64,000 nucleotides of DNA from assembly GCF_022179085.1 (NCBI RefSeq), contig NZ_BPQE01000004.1, positions 62,001 to 126,000 of the forward strand, given 5' to 3'. A program made the position numbers and the translations under genes. Below, piece after piece: positions 48,047-57,364 of the stretch. This DNA is from Methylobacterium aerolatum. Its GTDB lineage: Bacteria > Pseudomonadota > Alphaproteobacteria > Rhizobiales > Beijerinckiaceae. A model generated the notes under the pieces. It saw nothing but the letters and a program-made list of their open reading frames with translations, was not told the DNA's origin and did not search any database. Every line of letters starts with the position of its first letter. Within the stretch, counting starts at the first letter, position 1.

Positions 48047-48918
48047 GCGCACCCGATGGCCTGCCTCCCCTCCGGGAGGTGGTGGCCCGCCACGGTCTCG
48101 AACCGAAGAAGGCGCTCGGCCAGAACTTCCTGTACGACCTGAACCTTACCGGCCGCATCGCCCGTGCTGCCGGGCCGCTGGCGGGGGTGACGGTGGTCGA
48201 GGTCGGCCCCGGCCCCGGCGGGCTCACCCGCGCCCTCCTCGCCGAGGGAGCGGGCCGGGTCATCGCCATCGAACGCGACCCCCGCGCGCTGCCCGCGCTC
48301 GCCGAGATCGCCGCGCATTACCCCGGCCGGCTGGAGGTGGTGGATGCGGACGCTCTCGCCTTCGATCCGCGACCGCTCATCGGGGAAGGACCCGCCCGGA
48401 TCGTCGCCAACCTGCCCTACAACGTCGGCACGGCGCTGCTCACCGGCTGGCTCGACGGCGAGGCGTGGCCGCCCTGGTGGGACAGCGCCGTGCTGATGTT
48501 TCAGCGGGAGGTGGCGGAGCGGATCGTCGCCGGGCCGGAGAAGCGGGCCGATTACGGGCGGCTCGGGGTGCTGTGCGGCTGGCGCACGGAGGCGGCGATC
48601 CTATTCGATGTCGCGCCCTCGGCCTTCGTGCCGCCGCCCAAGGTGACGTCGAGCGTCGTCCGGCTCGTGCCCCGCGCGACGCCCCTGCCCTGCCGGGCCG
48701 GCGCCCTGGAAGCCGTCACGCGGGCCGCCTTCGGCCAGCGCCGCAAGATGCTGCGCCAGAGTTTGAAGTCCCTCCTGCCCGATCCGGCCCCCCTGCTCGA
48801 CGCGGTCGGCATCGCCGCAACCGCGCGGGCGGAGGAGATCCCCGTGGACGGATTCGTCGCGCTGGCGACGGAATGGGACGCCCGACGCAAAAAAGCCGGC
48901 GCCACGGCGCCGGCCTGA
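48043..48918 (+). CDS. rsmA: 16S rRNA dimethyladenosine transferase (KsgA)
   Basis: This 291-residue enzyme dimethylates two adjacent adenines near the 3' end of 16S rRNA. The SAM site is [16 protein letters not shown] and the catalytic loop NLPYNVG. GTG 48043 overlaps the pdxA stop. The end of the gene also encodes a hairpin that serves as a terminator on the opposite strand. Confidence 0.97.
   Translation: MSAPDGLPPLREVVARHGLEPKKALGQNFLYDLNLTGRIARAAGPLAGVTVVEVGPGPGGLTRALLAEGAGRVIAIERDPRALPALAEIAAHYPGRLEVVDADALAFDPRPLIGEGPARIVANLPYNVGTALLTGWLDGEAWPPWWDSAVLMFQREVAERIVAGPEKRADYGRLGVLCGWRTEAAILFDVAPSAFVPPPKVTSSVVRLVPRATPLPCRAGALEAVTRAAFGQRRKMLRQSLKSLLPDPAPLLDAVGIAATARAEEIPVDGFVALATEWDARRKKAGATAPA
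48889..48914 (-). terminator. Intrinsic terminator for the Tim44-domain gene, inside the rsmA 3' end
   Basis: On the minus strand the stem GCCGGCGCC-GTG-GCGCCGGC is followed by TTTTTT. It lies within the rsmA coding sequence, just past the convergent gene. Confidence 0.75.
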
Positions 48919-48927
48919 TGCGAGGGC

Positions 48928-48953
48928 AGGCCCGCGCCCCGGGGCGCGGGCCT
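48928..48953. terminator. Perfect 26-base palindrome between rsmA and the Tim44-domain gene
   Basis: AGGCCCGCGCCCC followed by its exact complement. It lies just after the rsmA stop, and no T run follows, so it is a weaker terminator candidate for the plus strand. Confidence 0.5.
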
Positions 48954-48961
48954 CCCAACCG

Positions 48962-49930
48962 TTACTTGGTCTGCTGGATCGCCGAAAGCACCCAGCCGCG
49001 GCCCGGCTGGCGGGCGAACGTCCAGAGCTCGGTCGCCTCGGGATCGTTCGTGGAGACGACCCGGCCGCTGCCACGCTCCACCGTCACATCCTTGAGGGCG
49101 TAGCGCATGGCCACCGTAGCGTAGTCCGTGCGATCCTCGCCCCAGGCTTCCGCGAGGTCGCCCTGCAGGAGCTTCACGTCGGTGATGCGGTTGATCACCC
49201 CGCGCGAGGCGTTGGCGCGCAACTCCTCCTCGAAGTAGCCGACCATCTCCGGCGTCGCGAGATTCGACAGGGTGACCCGGTCCTCCCGCGAATAGGCGTC
49301 CTGGATGTCGCCGAGCAAACGCTCGAACGCCTGAAAGTCGTTAGGGCCGATCTGCACTTGGCGCATCTGCGGGGCGCGGGGGGCGGCGCCCACACCGCCG
49401 GAAGACATGCCGCCCGGCGCCATGCCGCCACCCATCGGGCCACGGTCCGGGCCACCCATCGGGCCGCCGGTGCCGGGGCCGGTCCGGGCATAGGAGGCTG
49501 CCGCGGGCTCGTTCCGGCGGCGGAAGAAGCGCAGCGCCAGCATCACCACGCCGATGACGAGGGCGACCTGCAGCAGCAGCCCGATCATCGAGGCGATGCC
49601 GCCCAGGCCGCCGAAGAAGCCGGCGCCGAGCAGGGCACCCAGGAGGCCCGCCCCGAGGAGGCCGCCCATGAAGCCGCCGCGACGGCCGGGCGCCTGCATC
49701 CCCGGCGCGTTCATGCCGGGCGAGGGCGCGGTCTGGCTGCGCTGCATGGTCATGCCGCCACCGGGGGCGGTGGGCGTGGCCGACGGGGCCGTGTAGGTGC
49801 GCGAGCCGCGGGATCCGACGGAGCCGCCGCCGCCGGGCCGGGCCTCGGCGATCGGAGCCGCGACGGTCAGCGCGGCGGCGAGCGCCAGAAGGGCCGCCCT
49901 GTGCCGACGACGCGACGAAGACAATGACAT
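48962..49930 (-). CDS. Tim44-domain membrane protein
   Basis: The 322-residue protein starts with a basic, signal-like hydrophobic region (SLSSSRRRHRAALLALAAAL), then has a Gly/Pro/Met-rich linker, a hydrophobic segment with glycine repeats (FMGGLLGAGLLGALLGAGFF), a second membrane segment, and a C-terminal Tim44-like domain (EELRANASRGVINRITDVKLL...). Mitochondrial Tim44 tethers import motors; bacterial roles are less defined. ATG 49930 has a GGGG-containing ribosome-binding site. Confidence 0.9.
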   Translation of the reverse strand: MSLSSSRRRHRAALLALAAALTVAAPIAEARPGGGGSVGSRGSRTYTAPSATPTAPGGGMTMQRSQTAPSPGMNAPGMQAPGRRGGFMGGLLGAGLLGALLGAGFFGGLGGIASMIGLLLQVALVIGVVMLALRFFRRRNEPAAASYARTGPGTGGPMGGPDRGPMGGGMAPGGMSSGGVGAAPRAPQMRQVQIGPNDFQAFERLLGDIQDAYSREDRVTLSNLATPEMVGYFEEELRANASRGVINRITDVKLLQGDLAEAWGEDRTDYATVAMRYALKDVTVERGSGRVVSTNDPEATELWTFARQPGRGWVLSAIQQTK

Positions 49931-50039
49931 GAAACGCCCCTGAAGACGAACTGGCGACAAGACCGCCGCAACCAATATGGAAACGGTCATGCCGGAATTT
50001 TAGTCCGTCGATCACGCGACCGTGAGGAATGTCGTTCGG

Positions 50040-51125
50040 TCAGTGCAGGACGCGCGCCGGGGCGGCCGGGAAGACGAGGCGGACCCTGGTGCCGCCGCCG
50101 GGTTCGCTGTCGAGGGCGATGGTGCCGTTCTGTCGCTTCATCAACCCGTGGACGATGGCGAGGCCCGCCCCCCTCCCGGCCTCGCGGCTGGTTTGGAACG
50201 GCGCCAGCGCCCGGGCCAGCATCTCCGGCGACATGCCGTGCCCCGTATCGGCGACCTTGAGGCCCACGGCGCCCGCGCCGGGATCCTGCATGGAGCGGTC
50301 ACCCGGTTCGATGCGGAAGGTCGAGAGGGTCAGGGTCCCGCCGTCCGGCATGGCCTCGCAGGCGTTGGCGACGAGATGCCTCAGGGCGAACTCGATCTGC
50401 GTCGGGTTCGTGATGGCCTGCGGCAGGTCCGGCGTCGTCTCCACGGCGAGGCGGATCCCCGGCGGCAGGTCGCGGCCGAGGCGCTCACCCAGGTCCGCGA
50501 CCAGGGCGTCGAGGTCGATGGGGCGGACGTCGGGCGCGATGCGGCGTGAATAGGCCAGGAGTTGCCGGGTGAGGATCGCCGCCCGCTCCGTGGCGTCGGC
50601 CGAGCGCGACATGGCCCGCTGGATGAACGGCTCCTTCTGGTCGCCGAGGCGGCGCTTCAGCCCATCGATGTAGCCGATCAGGATCTGGAGGAAGTTGTTG
50701 AACTCGTGCGCCACGCTGTTCGTGAGCAGGCCCAGCGCCTCCCGCTGGCGCGACAGGGCCAGGGCCGACTCGGCCTCGCGCCGGGCGGTGATGTCGACGA
50801 TCTGGCCGAGCGTCAGGTCCGGGGAGAAGGGCGCCAGGGTCAGGGCGGCCCAGAAGGTCGCCCCGTCGGCACGCTGGGCGAGGAATTCCTGAGGGCCTTC
50901 GCGCGAGGGGTCCAGGGCGAAGCCGTGCGGGCCGGTGAGGATGTCGAGGCCCGCCCCCGCCAGCGCCCCGCCCGCCTGGGCGGTCAGCCGTTCCAGGGCG
51001 CCGTTGGCGTGCAGGATGGTGCCGTCGCCGGACAGGACCAGGCTCGCCAACGGCAGGGCGTCGATCACCGCGCGGGCGGCCGCCGGCAGGGTCGTCGCGG
51101 GAGTGTCGGTGTCAGGCTGCGCCAT
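50040..51125 (-). CDS. PAS-domain sensor histidine kinase
   Basis: This 361-residue protein has one PAS domain (residues 15-115), a HisKA domain with phosphoacceptor His140 in NSVAHEFNNFLQILIG, and a HATPase domain (ANACEAMPDGG, VADTGHGM, GAGLAIVHGL). It lacks membrane segments, so it may sense a cytoplasmic cue. No cognate response regulator is adjacent. ATG 51125 has a GAGG ribosome-binding site. It lies downstream of the S24 repressor gene on the same strand. Confidence 0.92.
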   Translation of the reverse strand: MAQPDTDTPATTLPAAARAVIDALPLASLVLSGDGTILHANGALERLTAQAGGALAGAGLDILTGPHGFALDPSREGPQEFLAQRADGATFWAALTLAPFSPDLTLGQIVDITARREAESALALSRQREALGLLTNSVAHEFNNFLQILIGYIDGLKRRLGDQKEPFIQRAMSRSADATERAAILTRQLLAYSRRIAPDVRPIDLDALVADLGERLGRDLPPGIRLAVETTPDLPQAITNPTQIEFALRHLVANACEAMPDGGTLTLSTFRIEPGDRSMQDPGAGAVGLKVADTGHGMSPEMLARALAPFQTSREAGRGAGLAIVHGLMKRQNGTIALDSEPGGGTRVRLVFPAAPARVLH

Positions 51126-51236
51126 GCCCGCCTCGGTCGAAAGCCGTGCGCGCCCGCCCGTCACGGTCGGCGCTGGGGCAGCGATAGCGGGTGACGGACG
51201 CGAGGCCAAGCCGGGACCGGCCCGCCGGGTTCCGCC

Positions 51237-51869
51237 CTATTGGCGCACCCACATCACCCGCGCCATCCAGGCGATCTCGCCGATGTTCAGCACCCGGTCG
51301 GCGTGCTCCGGGTTGAGGGAGGCGAGTTCCACCGTCCGGGCGGTGCGGCGGCGGAGTTCCTTGGCGATCACCTCGCCGCCGTGGAGGCGGGCGACCACGC
51401 GGTCGCCCTTGCGCACCCCTGCGGTGGGCGAGACGATGAGCACGTCGCCGTCGCGGAAGAGGGGCATCATCGAATCGCCCTGCACCTCCAGGGCGAAGGC
51501 CCGCTCCTCGCCGAGATCGGGAAACTCGATCTCCTCCCAGCCGGGGCCGCCCGTGGGCATCCCGTCGTCGGTGAAGACCCGGCCCGCGCCGGCCTGGGTG
51601 AGGCCGATCAGCGGGACCATCGTCCGCGCCGGGACCGCCCGCGCCTCGATCAGGCGCAGGAACTCGTCGAGGCTCGCGCCCGTGGCGGTGAGCACCTTCG
51701 CGATCGATTCGGTGGAGGGCCACCGCTTGCGGCCGTCGGCGCCGATGCGCTTGGACTTGTTGAAGCTCGTCGCGTCGAGCCCGGCCCGCCGGGCGAGACC
51801 CGAGGCGGAGTAGCCATGCCGCTCCGCCAAGCGATCGATGGCGTTCCAGATTTGTTCGTGGGACAGCAT
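51237..51869 (-). CDS. HTH/S24 LexA-like repressor
   Basis: The 210-residue protein has an N-terminal XRE-type helix-turn-helix (SASGLARRAGLDATSFNKSKR) and a C-terminal S24 domain. Ser133 in VQGDSMMPLFRDGD and Lys170 in VIAKEL match the LexA Ser/Lys dyad, and QAGAGR near residue 92-97 is a candidate Ala-Gly autocleavage site. It may thus be a damage-responsive regulator, but no operator was identified. The start (ATG 51869) could be extended to ATG 51905. It is divergent from the DUF952 gene. Confidence 0.88.
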   Translation of the reverse strand: MLSHEQIWNAIDRLAERHGYSASGLARRAGLDATSFNKSKRIGADGRKRWPSTESIAKVLTATGASLDEFLRLIEARAVPARTMVPLIGLTQAGAGRVFTDDGMPTGGPGWEEIEFPDLGEERAFALEVQGDSMMPLFRDGDVLIVSPTAGVRKGDRVVARLHGGEVIAKELRRRTARTVELASLNPEHADRVLNIGEIAWMARVMWVRQ

Positions 51870-52131
51870 GCGACCCGCCGAGTCCTGTCTGATCGGCCCG
51901 GTCATCCCGGCCCGCATCAGCCTGCACAGTTGTGCCACCGAAAATGACACATCTAAGACGTGTCGCCTACCGGTAGGAAACTAGAACTACAATCCTCAAA
52001 TCGCAAATTCCGACCGGCAACATCCTGCCTGGGATGTCCTGCCGTGCCTCTGCTTGGCAGCCGGGTCCGCGCCGCCGGTTGCGGAGGGCCGACACTGCCT
52101 CTATCCGACCGGCCATCCCGGGGAGTGGATC

Positions 52132-52482
52132 ATGCCGTTCGTCTACAAGATTTGCCCGCGCGCCCTCTGGCGGGAGGCGGAGGGCGCCGGCCGTTTCGCC
52201 GGGGCGCCCGTCGACCTCGCCGATGGATTCATCCACTTCTCCACCGCCGCGCAGGTGGCCGAGACGGCTGCGCGCCACTTCGCCGGGCAGGAGGACCTGC
52301 TTCTCCTCGCCGTCGAGGCCGACGCCCTGGGCGACGCCCTGCGCTACGAGACGTCGCGGGGCGGCGATCTCTTCCCGCACCTCTACGGCGACCTGCCCCT
52401 CACGGCGGTGGTGGCCGTGGAGGAGTTGCCCCTGGGGCCCGATGGCGGGCACGTTTTCCCGGAAGGAATCCCGCCGCAATGA
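52132..52482 (+). CDS. DUF952 family protein
   Basis: A 116-residue protein with the DUF952 core [22 protein letters not shown] and [17 protein letters not shown]. The family resembles a small enzyme fold of unknown activity. ATG 52132 has GGGGAG just upstream. Its stop overlaps the pyrD start (ATGA), so the two are coupled. Confidence 0.88.
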   Translation: MPFVYKICPRALWREAEGAGRFAGAPVDLADGFIHFSTAAQVAETAARHFAGQEDLLLLAVEADALGDALRYETSRGGDLFPHLYGDLPLTAVVAVEELPLGPDGGHVFPEGIPPQ

Positions 52483-53552
52483 TCGGTGCCGCCTTTCCCC
52501 TGGTGCGGCCGCTGCTGCACCGGCTCGACGCCGAGCGCGCCCACGATCTGACGATTCGGGGGCTGTCGCTCCTGCCGGCCGGGACGCCGCCCGCCGACGA
52601 TCCCCGCCTCGCCGTCACCTGCCTCGGGCGGCGCTTTCCCAATCCGGTCGGCCTCGCGGCGGGGTTCGACAAGGGCGCGCGGGTGCCCGACGCGCTGCTG
52701 GGGCTGGGATTCGGCTTCGTCGAGGTCGGCGGCGTGGTGCCGCGGCCGCAGCCCGGCAACCCGCAGCCACGGGTGTTCAGGCTCCCGGCCGATCGGGCGG
52801 TGATCAACCGCTTCGGCCTCAACAGCGAGGGGCTCGGCGTGGTGGAGGCGCGGCTCCGCGCCCGGGCCGGACGGGGCGGGATCGTCGGCGTCAACATCGG
52901 CGCCAACAAGGACTCGGTGGACCGGCTGGCCGATTACGTCGCCTGCACGGCGGCGCTGGCGCCGCACGTCGCCTTCGTCACGGTCAACGTGTCCTCCCCG
53001 AACACGCCGGGCCTGCGGGATCTGCAGGGCGAAGCCTTCCTCGACGAGTTGCTGGCCCGGGTGGTGGAGGCGCGGGATGCCGCCGGGGCCGGCGCCGCGA
53101 TCCTGTTGAAGATCGCCCCCGACATGGGCCTCGACGCCCTTGACGCGATCTGCGCCACCGCGAAGGCCCGGGGTGTGCAGGCCCTCGTCGTCTCGAACAC
53201 CACGGTGGCTCGGCCATCCTCCCTGCGCGAGGCGGCCACGGCGAAGGAGACCGGCGGCCTCTCCGGCCGTCCCCTTTTCGCGCCGGCCACGCGGATGCTG
53301 GCTCAGGCGTTCCTGCGGATCGGCGACGCGATGCCCCTCGTCGGGGTCGGCGGAGTCGAGTCGGCCGAGACCGCCTGGGCGAAGATCCGCGCCGGGGCGA
53401 GCCTCGTGCAGCTCTATTCCGCCCTGGTCTACGAGGGGCCGGGGCTCGTCTCGCGAATCAAGGCGGGCCTGAGCGAGCGGGTGATGGCCGAGGGCGCCTC
53501 GTCCATCGCCGCCGTCGTCGGACGGGACGCGCGGGCCCTGGCGTCGGGCTGA
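52479..53552 (+). CDS. pyrD: Dihydroorotate dehydrogenase, class 2
   Basis: This 357-residue membrane-associated flavoprotein oxidises dihydroorotate to orotate with quinone as electron acceptor. [27 protein letters not shown] and the catalytic-Ser region [15 protein letters not shown] are conserved. The N-terminal helix region for membrane attachment is present. ATG 52479 overlaps the DUF952 stop. Together with carAB it gives two steps of pyrimidine synthesis in this window. Confidence 0.97.
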   Translation: MIGAAFPLVRPLLHRLDAERAHDLTIRGLSLLPAGTPPADDPRLAVTCLGRRFPNPVGLAAGFDKGARVPDALLGLGFGFVEVGGVVPRPQPGNPQPRVFRLPADRAVINRFGLNSEGLGVVEARLRARAGRGGIVGVNIGANKDSVDRLADYVACTAALAPHVAFVTVNVSSPNTPGLRDLQGEAFLDELLARVVEARDAAGAGAAILLKIAPDMGLDALDAICATAKARGVQALVVSNTTVARPSSLREAATAKETGGLSGRPLFAPATRMLAQAFLRIGDAMPLVGVGGVESAETAWAKIRAGASLVQLYSALVYEGPGLVSRIKAGLSERVMAEGASSIAAVVGRDARALASG

Positions 53553-53592
53553 CGGCGCCCTCCCCGCCGCCGACCCACCTCGCCGGCGTGGC

Positions 53593-54822
53593 TCACGCCG
53601 GGCGAGGCGCCCCGTCCCGCGGCGCCGGCCTCGCGCCGGGGCCGCCACCGAGGCGGAGCCACGTGAAGGCGATGGCGACGCTGGCGATCCACCAGGGTTG
53701 CCAGAGGGAGTGCGACAGGAGCATCAGCACGCAACAGAACAGGACGATCCCGAAGCGGAGCGCGAAGGCGCCGTCGGTCCCGTCCATGCCGGCGATCAGC
53801 CACCAGAAGAGCGCGAAGGACAGGCCGGCGCCCACCGCGCCGAACTCCACCCAGACTTGCAAGTAGGCATTGTGTGGGTGGAGGTTGCGGGCCGCGTCGA
53901 GAGCGGGATCGCCCGCCCCGTGCAGTGCCTTCGAGCCGACGATCTCCTGAGACGATCCGAATCCGTAACCGAGGACAGGCCTCCGCCCGACCAGCGACCC
54001 GAAGGCCTCCCAGATCGCGATGCGCTCCTCGAGGTGGAAGGCTTCGAGCGTGCGGACGAGGAGCCCCTCCCACCCCTGATTCGCCGCCGTCCCGAGGAAA
54101 GGGGCGACGAGGAGGCATCCGGCGATCCAGGCCGCGCCCACGGCCTTGGCCAGGGACGGCCCGCCGAAGCGGACGGCGAGGAGCGCGCCCCCGAACCCGA
54201 GGAGACCGAAGGCGGCCGCGCCGGAATGGGCGGCGGTGATCGCGCCCAGCTGCAAGAGGCCGACAAGGCCGATCAGCGACGGCCGAAGGCGGCCGAGCAT
54301 GAAGCGAAGCAGGCCGAGCAGGACCAGCGTGTTGCAGACGGCCGTGCGCTTCAGCACGAACGACTCCGATCGCACGCCGATGGCGCGGTGAAGGGGCATG
54401 TCGGCCCATTCCTCGACGATGATCAGCGCCGCGCAGGCAACGGTGATCGACAGCGCGACGTATCCCGCCGCGACGTCATGATCCGTCCGGCGAATGAACA
54501 CCGTGGTCAGGCCCGCCGCCGTCACGATCCCGGCTCCGGCCAGGATGTCGAGCGACCGGACGGGATCGGGTGACGCCAGGGCCGAGACGGCGAAACAGGC
54601 CGGAACCGCAAGGGCGAGGATCCGCAACGGTCGCGGAACGCCGGGGCCGACCGGCCGCACCCTCCCAGCCAGGGCGTATCCCGCGACCGCCACGGCGGCG
54701 GACACGACGAGGACCAGGGCGGCCGACTTGTTGAAGAGGAACATCGAGACCGGTGTCGTCGCCAGGATCGTTTGCGACAGTCGATCGGCTTGCCGCGCAA
54801 TACCACCGTCGAACGGGCGCAT
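53593..54822 (-). CDS. O-antigen ligase / polymerase family membrane protein
   Basis: The 409-residue protein has about ten hydrophobic segments and the Wzy_C/WaaL-type periplasmic loop with LHPHNAYLQVWVEFG, where the His is usually needed for glycan transfer. It could ligate O-antigen to lipid A core or polymerise polysaccharide. The gene is convergent with pyrD and divergent from a glycosyltransferase, with an AT-rich gap between. Confidence 0.85.
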   Translation of the reverse strand: MRPFDGGIARQADRLSQTILATTPVSMFLFNKSAALVLVVSAAVAVAGYALAGRVRPVGPGVPRPLRILALAVPACFAVSALASPDPVRSLDILAGAGIVTAAGLTTVFIRRTDHDVAAGYVALSITVACAALIIVEEWADMPLHRAIGVRSESFVLKRTAVCNTLVLLGLLRFMLGRLRPSLIGLVGLLQLGAITAAHSGAAAFGLLGFGGALLAVRFGGPSLAKAVGAAWIAGCLLVAPFLGTAANQGWEGLLVRTLEAFHLEERIAIWEAFGSLVGRRPVLGYGFGSSQEIVGSKALHGAGDPALDAARNLHPHNAYLQVWVEFGAVGAGLSFALFWWLIAGMDGTDGAFALRFGIVLFCCVLMLLSHSLWQPWWIASVAIAFTWLRLGGGPGARPAPRDGAPRPA

Positions 54823-55041
54823 GAGGCTGTCGCACTCGTTTATTCGCGCGTTGGGGAACGCTCATGTTGCATTGTCGACGTCGTTATAGGCCGGATAGTG
54901 TTGCTGGGATATTTGTTTCTGTTAGGTGCCGGTGCAATCCATAGTTTTATATATTGTTATTATGCAATCTTGAATTTATTACCGCGACTATTTCTGTTTG
55001 ATATCATGTTTCTCGACGCGAAATATTCGTCGGCGAGCGCA

Positions 55042-55803
55042 ATGGACCGTAAAATATCATGCACCATTATAGCCAAGAACGAGGAAGATCGAATCGCCGA
55101 ATGTCTTCGGAGTGTCAGGGATGTGGCCGATGAGATTGTCGTCGTCGATTCCGGTAGCTCCGATCGGACGCTCGAGATCTGCCGATCCTTCGGCGCGACA
55201 TGCCATCACCATGACTGGCAGGGCTTCGGTCAGCAGAAGCGCTTCGCCGAAGACCGAGCCACCCACGATTGGATCCTCAACATCGATGCCGACGAGTGGC
55301 TGACGCCGGACCTTCAGCGGGAGATTAAGGCCTGGGCCGCCGCACAACCCGAGGATGGGATCGTCGGCTACCGGATCGATATCAAGACGGTCTACCCGGG
55401 ACAGGACCGGCCACGGCCACTGGCCGACCAGCACCGGTACGTTCGTCTCTACGACAGGAGATTCTGCAGGTTTCCGGCTTCCGCGGCGTTCGACGAAATT
55501 CACCTGCCATCGCGGCAGGTGCGCGCGCTGAAGCATCCCATGTATCACCGGTCGATCCGGTCGCTGTCTCATTACATCGAGAAGAACATCGCCTATTTCA
55601 ACATCCAGTGCTCGGAGAAGATCAAGGGAAGGTATTTGTTCTTCATCAGGGTTTTGGTCGAGCCGTTCGGGGCGTTCTTCAAATACTATATCCTGCGGCG
55701 TCATTTCACCGGCGGATGCTACGGGTTCCTGATCGCGTCGACGGCCGCCGTGCTGCGAACCTATCGCCTGATGCTGCTGACGTTTCCGCACCGGCCGAGA
55801 TGA
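55042..55803 (+). CDS. Family 2 glycosyltransferase, WaaE/KdtX-like
   Basis: This 253-residue GT-A enzyme begins MDRKISCTIIAKNEEDRIAE and has the VVVDSGSSDRT nucleotide-sugar motif and NIDADEW (DxD metal site, Asp82-Asp84). Resemblance to WaaE suggests a role in LPS core assembly. ATG 55042 is preferred over ATG 55006. Codon use around the start and the upstream 200 bases are far more AT-rich than the rest of the window, a sign of acquisition from elsewhere. Confidence 0.85.
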   Translation: MDRKISCTIIAKNEEDRIAECLRSVRDVADEIVVVDSGSSDRTLEICRSFGATCHHHDWQGFGQQKRFAEDRATHDWILNIDADEWLTPDLQREIKAWAAAQPEDGIVGYRIDIKTVYPGQDRPRPLADQHRYVRLYDRRFCRFPASAAFDEIHLPSRQVRALKHPMYHRSIRSLSHYIEKNIAYFNIQCSEKIKGRYLFFIRVLVEPFGAFFKYYILRRHFTGGCYGFLIASTAAVLRTYRLMLLTFPHRPR

Positions 55804-55914
55804 CCGGCCCGCCACGTCCCACCCACCTCTCCCGATCGGAGGCGAGGCCCATCGGGTCGCTTCAGGGGGCCGCCGTCCGTCCCCCGCCCTCGTCCTGCGA
55901 AGCCGGCCCGACGC

Positions 55915-56808
55915 TCAGAACCCCTTCGCCTTGATCGCCTCCGCCCAGCTCACCGCCCGGCGGTTCATGGCGAGGTGCTGGCGCTCGTAGAGGCGGCCTT
56001 CCAGCTTGATGACGCCGCGCTTGGCGTATTCCGGCCGCTCGAAGGCTTCGAGCACCATCTTGGCGCGGCGCACCTCCTCCTCTGTCGGGGCGAAAGAGGT
56101 GTTGGCCGGCTCCAGCTGGCTCGGATGGATCAGCGTCTTGCCATCGAAGCCGAGGTCGCGGGCCTGGAGGCATTCCGCCCGGCAGCCCTCCGTGTCGGAG
56201 ATGTCGTTGAACACGCCGTCGAGGATGGTCAGGCCCTCCGAGCGGGCGGCGGCCAGCGCCGTCATCATCCACGGCATGAACGGCGCCCGGCCGGGCACGA
56301 TCTTGGCCCAGGTGTCCTTGGAGAGGTCGTTGGTGCCGAGCACGAAGCAGGCGAGCCGGGTGCGGCTGTCGCGGCGGGCCTTGGCGATCTCGTGGATGTT
56401 GAGGATCGAGGCGGGGGTCTCGATCATCGCCCAGATGCGGATGTCCTCCGGGGCGTCGAGGGATTCGAGCCGGTCGGCGATGCTCTCCAGCACCGCCGGA
56501 GAGGACACCTTCGGCATCAGGATCGCGTCGGGCTTCGCCTCGATGGCCGCGTGCAGGTCCGCCTCGCCCCAGGGGGTCTGCGGGGCGTTGACGCGGATCA
56601 CCAGTTCCCGGCTGCCGTAGCCGCCGTTCTTCACCGCGGCGCAGACCTGCTCGCGGGCGGTCTCCTTCTCGTCCGGCCCCACGGCGTCCTCGAGGTCGAG
56701 GATGATGCTGTCGCAGGGCAGCGACTTGGCCTTGTCGAGGGCGCGCTGATTCGAGCCGGGCATGTAGAGGACGCTGCGGCGCAGGCGGAGATCGGTCAGC
56801 GTGGCCAT
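55915..56808 (-). CDS. HpcH/HpaI-family CoA ester lyase (malyl-CoA lyase-like)
   Basis: The 297-residue TIM-barrel protein has RSVLYMPGSNQRALDKA, LDLEDAVGPDEK and MIETPASILN, typical of the citrate lyase beta/malyl-CoA lyase group. Family members split or join CoA esters such as malyl-CoA, methylmalyl-CoA or citramalyl-CoA, which would suit one-carbon or ethylmalonyl-CoA metabolism, but the exact substrate is not shown by context. ATG 56808 has an AAGGA ribosome-binding site. Confidence 0.88.
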   Translation of the reverse strand: MATLTDLRLRRSVLYMPGSNQRALDKAKSLPCDSIILDLEDAVGPDEKETAREQVCAAVKNGGYGSRELVIRVNAPQTPWGEADLHAAIEAKPDAILMPKVSSPAVLESIADRLESLDAPEDIRIWAMIETPASILNIHEIAKARRDSRTRLACFVLGTNDLSKDTWAKIVPGRAPFMPWMMTALAAARSEGLTILDGVFNDISDTEGCRAECLQARDLGFDGKTLIHPSQLEPANTSFAPTEEEVRRAKMVLEAFERPEYAKRGVIKLEGRLYERQHLAMNRRAVSWAEAIKAKGF

Positions 56809-57043
56809 CGGCGAAATCCTTCCTCGCGGCGTCGCAAGCCGCCTTCCCTCTCGTCGCGACCCTCCGGTCCGGCCGCGTTGCAGCGCACACTAGACGATGG
56901 GCACGGCCGTGCCATCCGCCTTTCGACCACGGGATTGAGAACGGCCGAGGTTTGACACCACCCGGCGAAGCGAACACTGCCGTGCTTTGGTCACGGTCGC
57001 GCGATTCAAGGCGCACCGTATCGTTTGGAACGTGGACGAACTG

Positions 57044-57355
57044 ATGAGACGGATTCTTGCGGCCCTCGCCCTCGTCGGCGGCCTCGGCCTGCCGCAGGCC
57101 GCCGTGGCGCAGAGCGCGACGACGCTGGGCGTCGGGTCGGGCGCGGTCGCGGGCGCGGTGGTCGGCGGCCCGATCGGCGCCGTGGCCGGTGCGGTGATCG
57201 GCGGCGTGATCGGCCACAATTCCGAGCGCGGCGGGCGCCGCCACGTCCGCCGGAGCCGCCACTACGCCACCGGACGCCGCTTCCCCCAGCGCCGCGCCGA
57301 GGCAACGATCCCCCGGGCCGCCCCCACGGCGACGGCCTGGAAGGACCCGCGCTGA
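57044..57355 (+). CDS. Glycine-zipper secreted protein
   Basis: A 103-residue protein with a Sec signal peptide (MRRILAALALVGGLGLPQAAVA) and a glycine-zipper region (GSGAVAGAVVGGPIGAVAGAVIGGVIG), then a basic tail. Such proteins usually associate with the outer membrane or periplasm. A GTG start at 57032 is also possible. It is divergent from the CoA ester lyase gene. Confidence 0.75.
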   Translation: MRRILAALALVGGLGLPQAAVAQSATTLGVGSGAVAGAVVGGPIGAVAGAVIGGVIGHNSERGGRRHVRRSRHYATGRRFPQRRAEATIPRAAPTATAWKDPR

Positions 57356-57364
57356 CGGCCGGGT

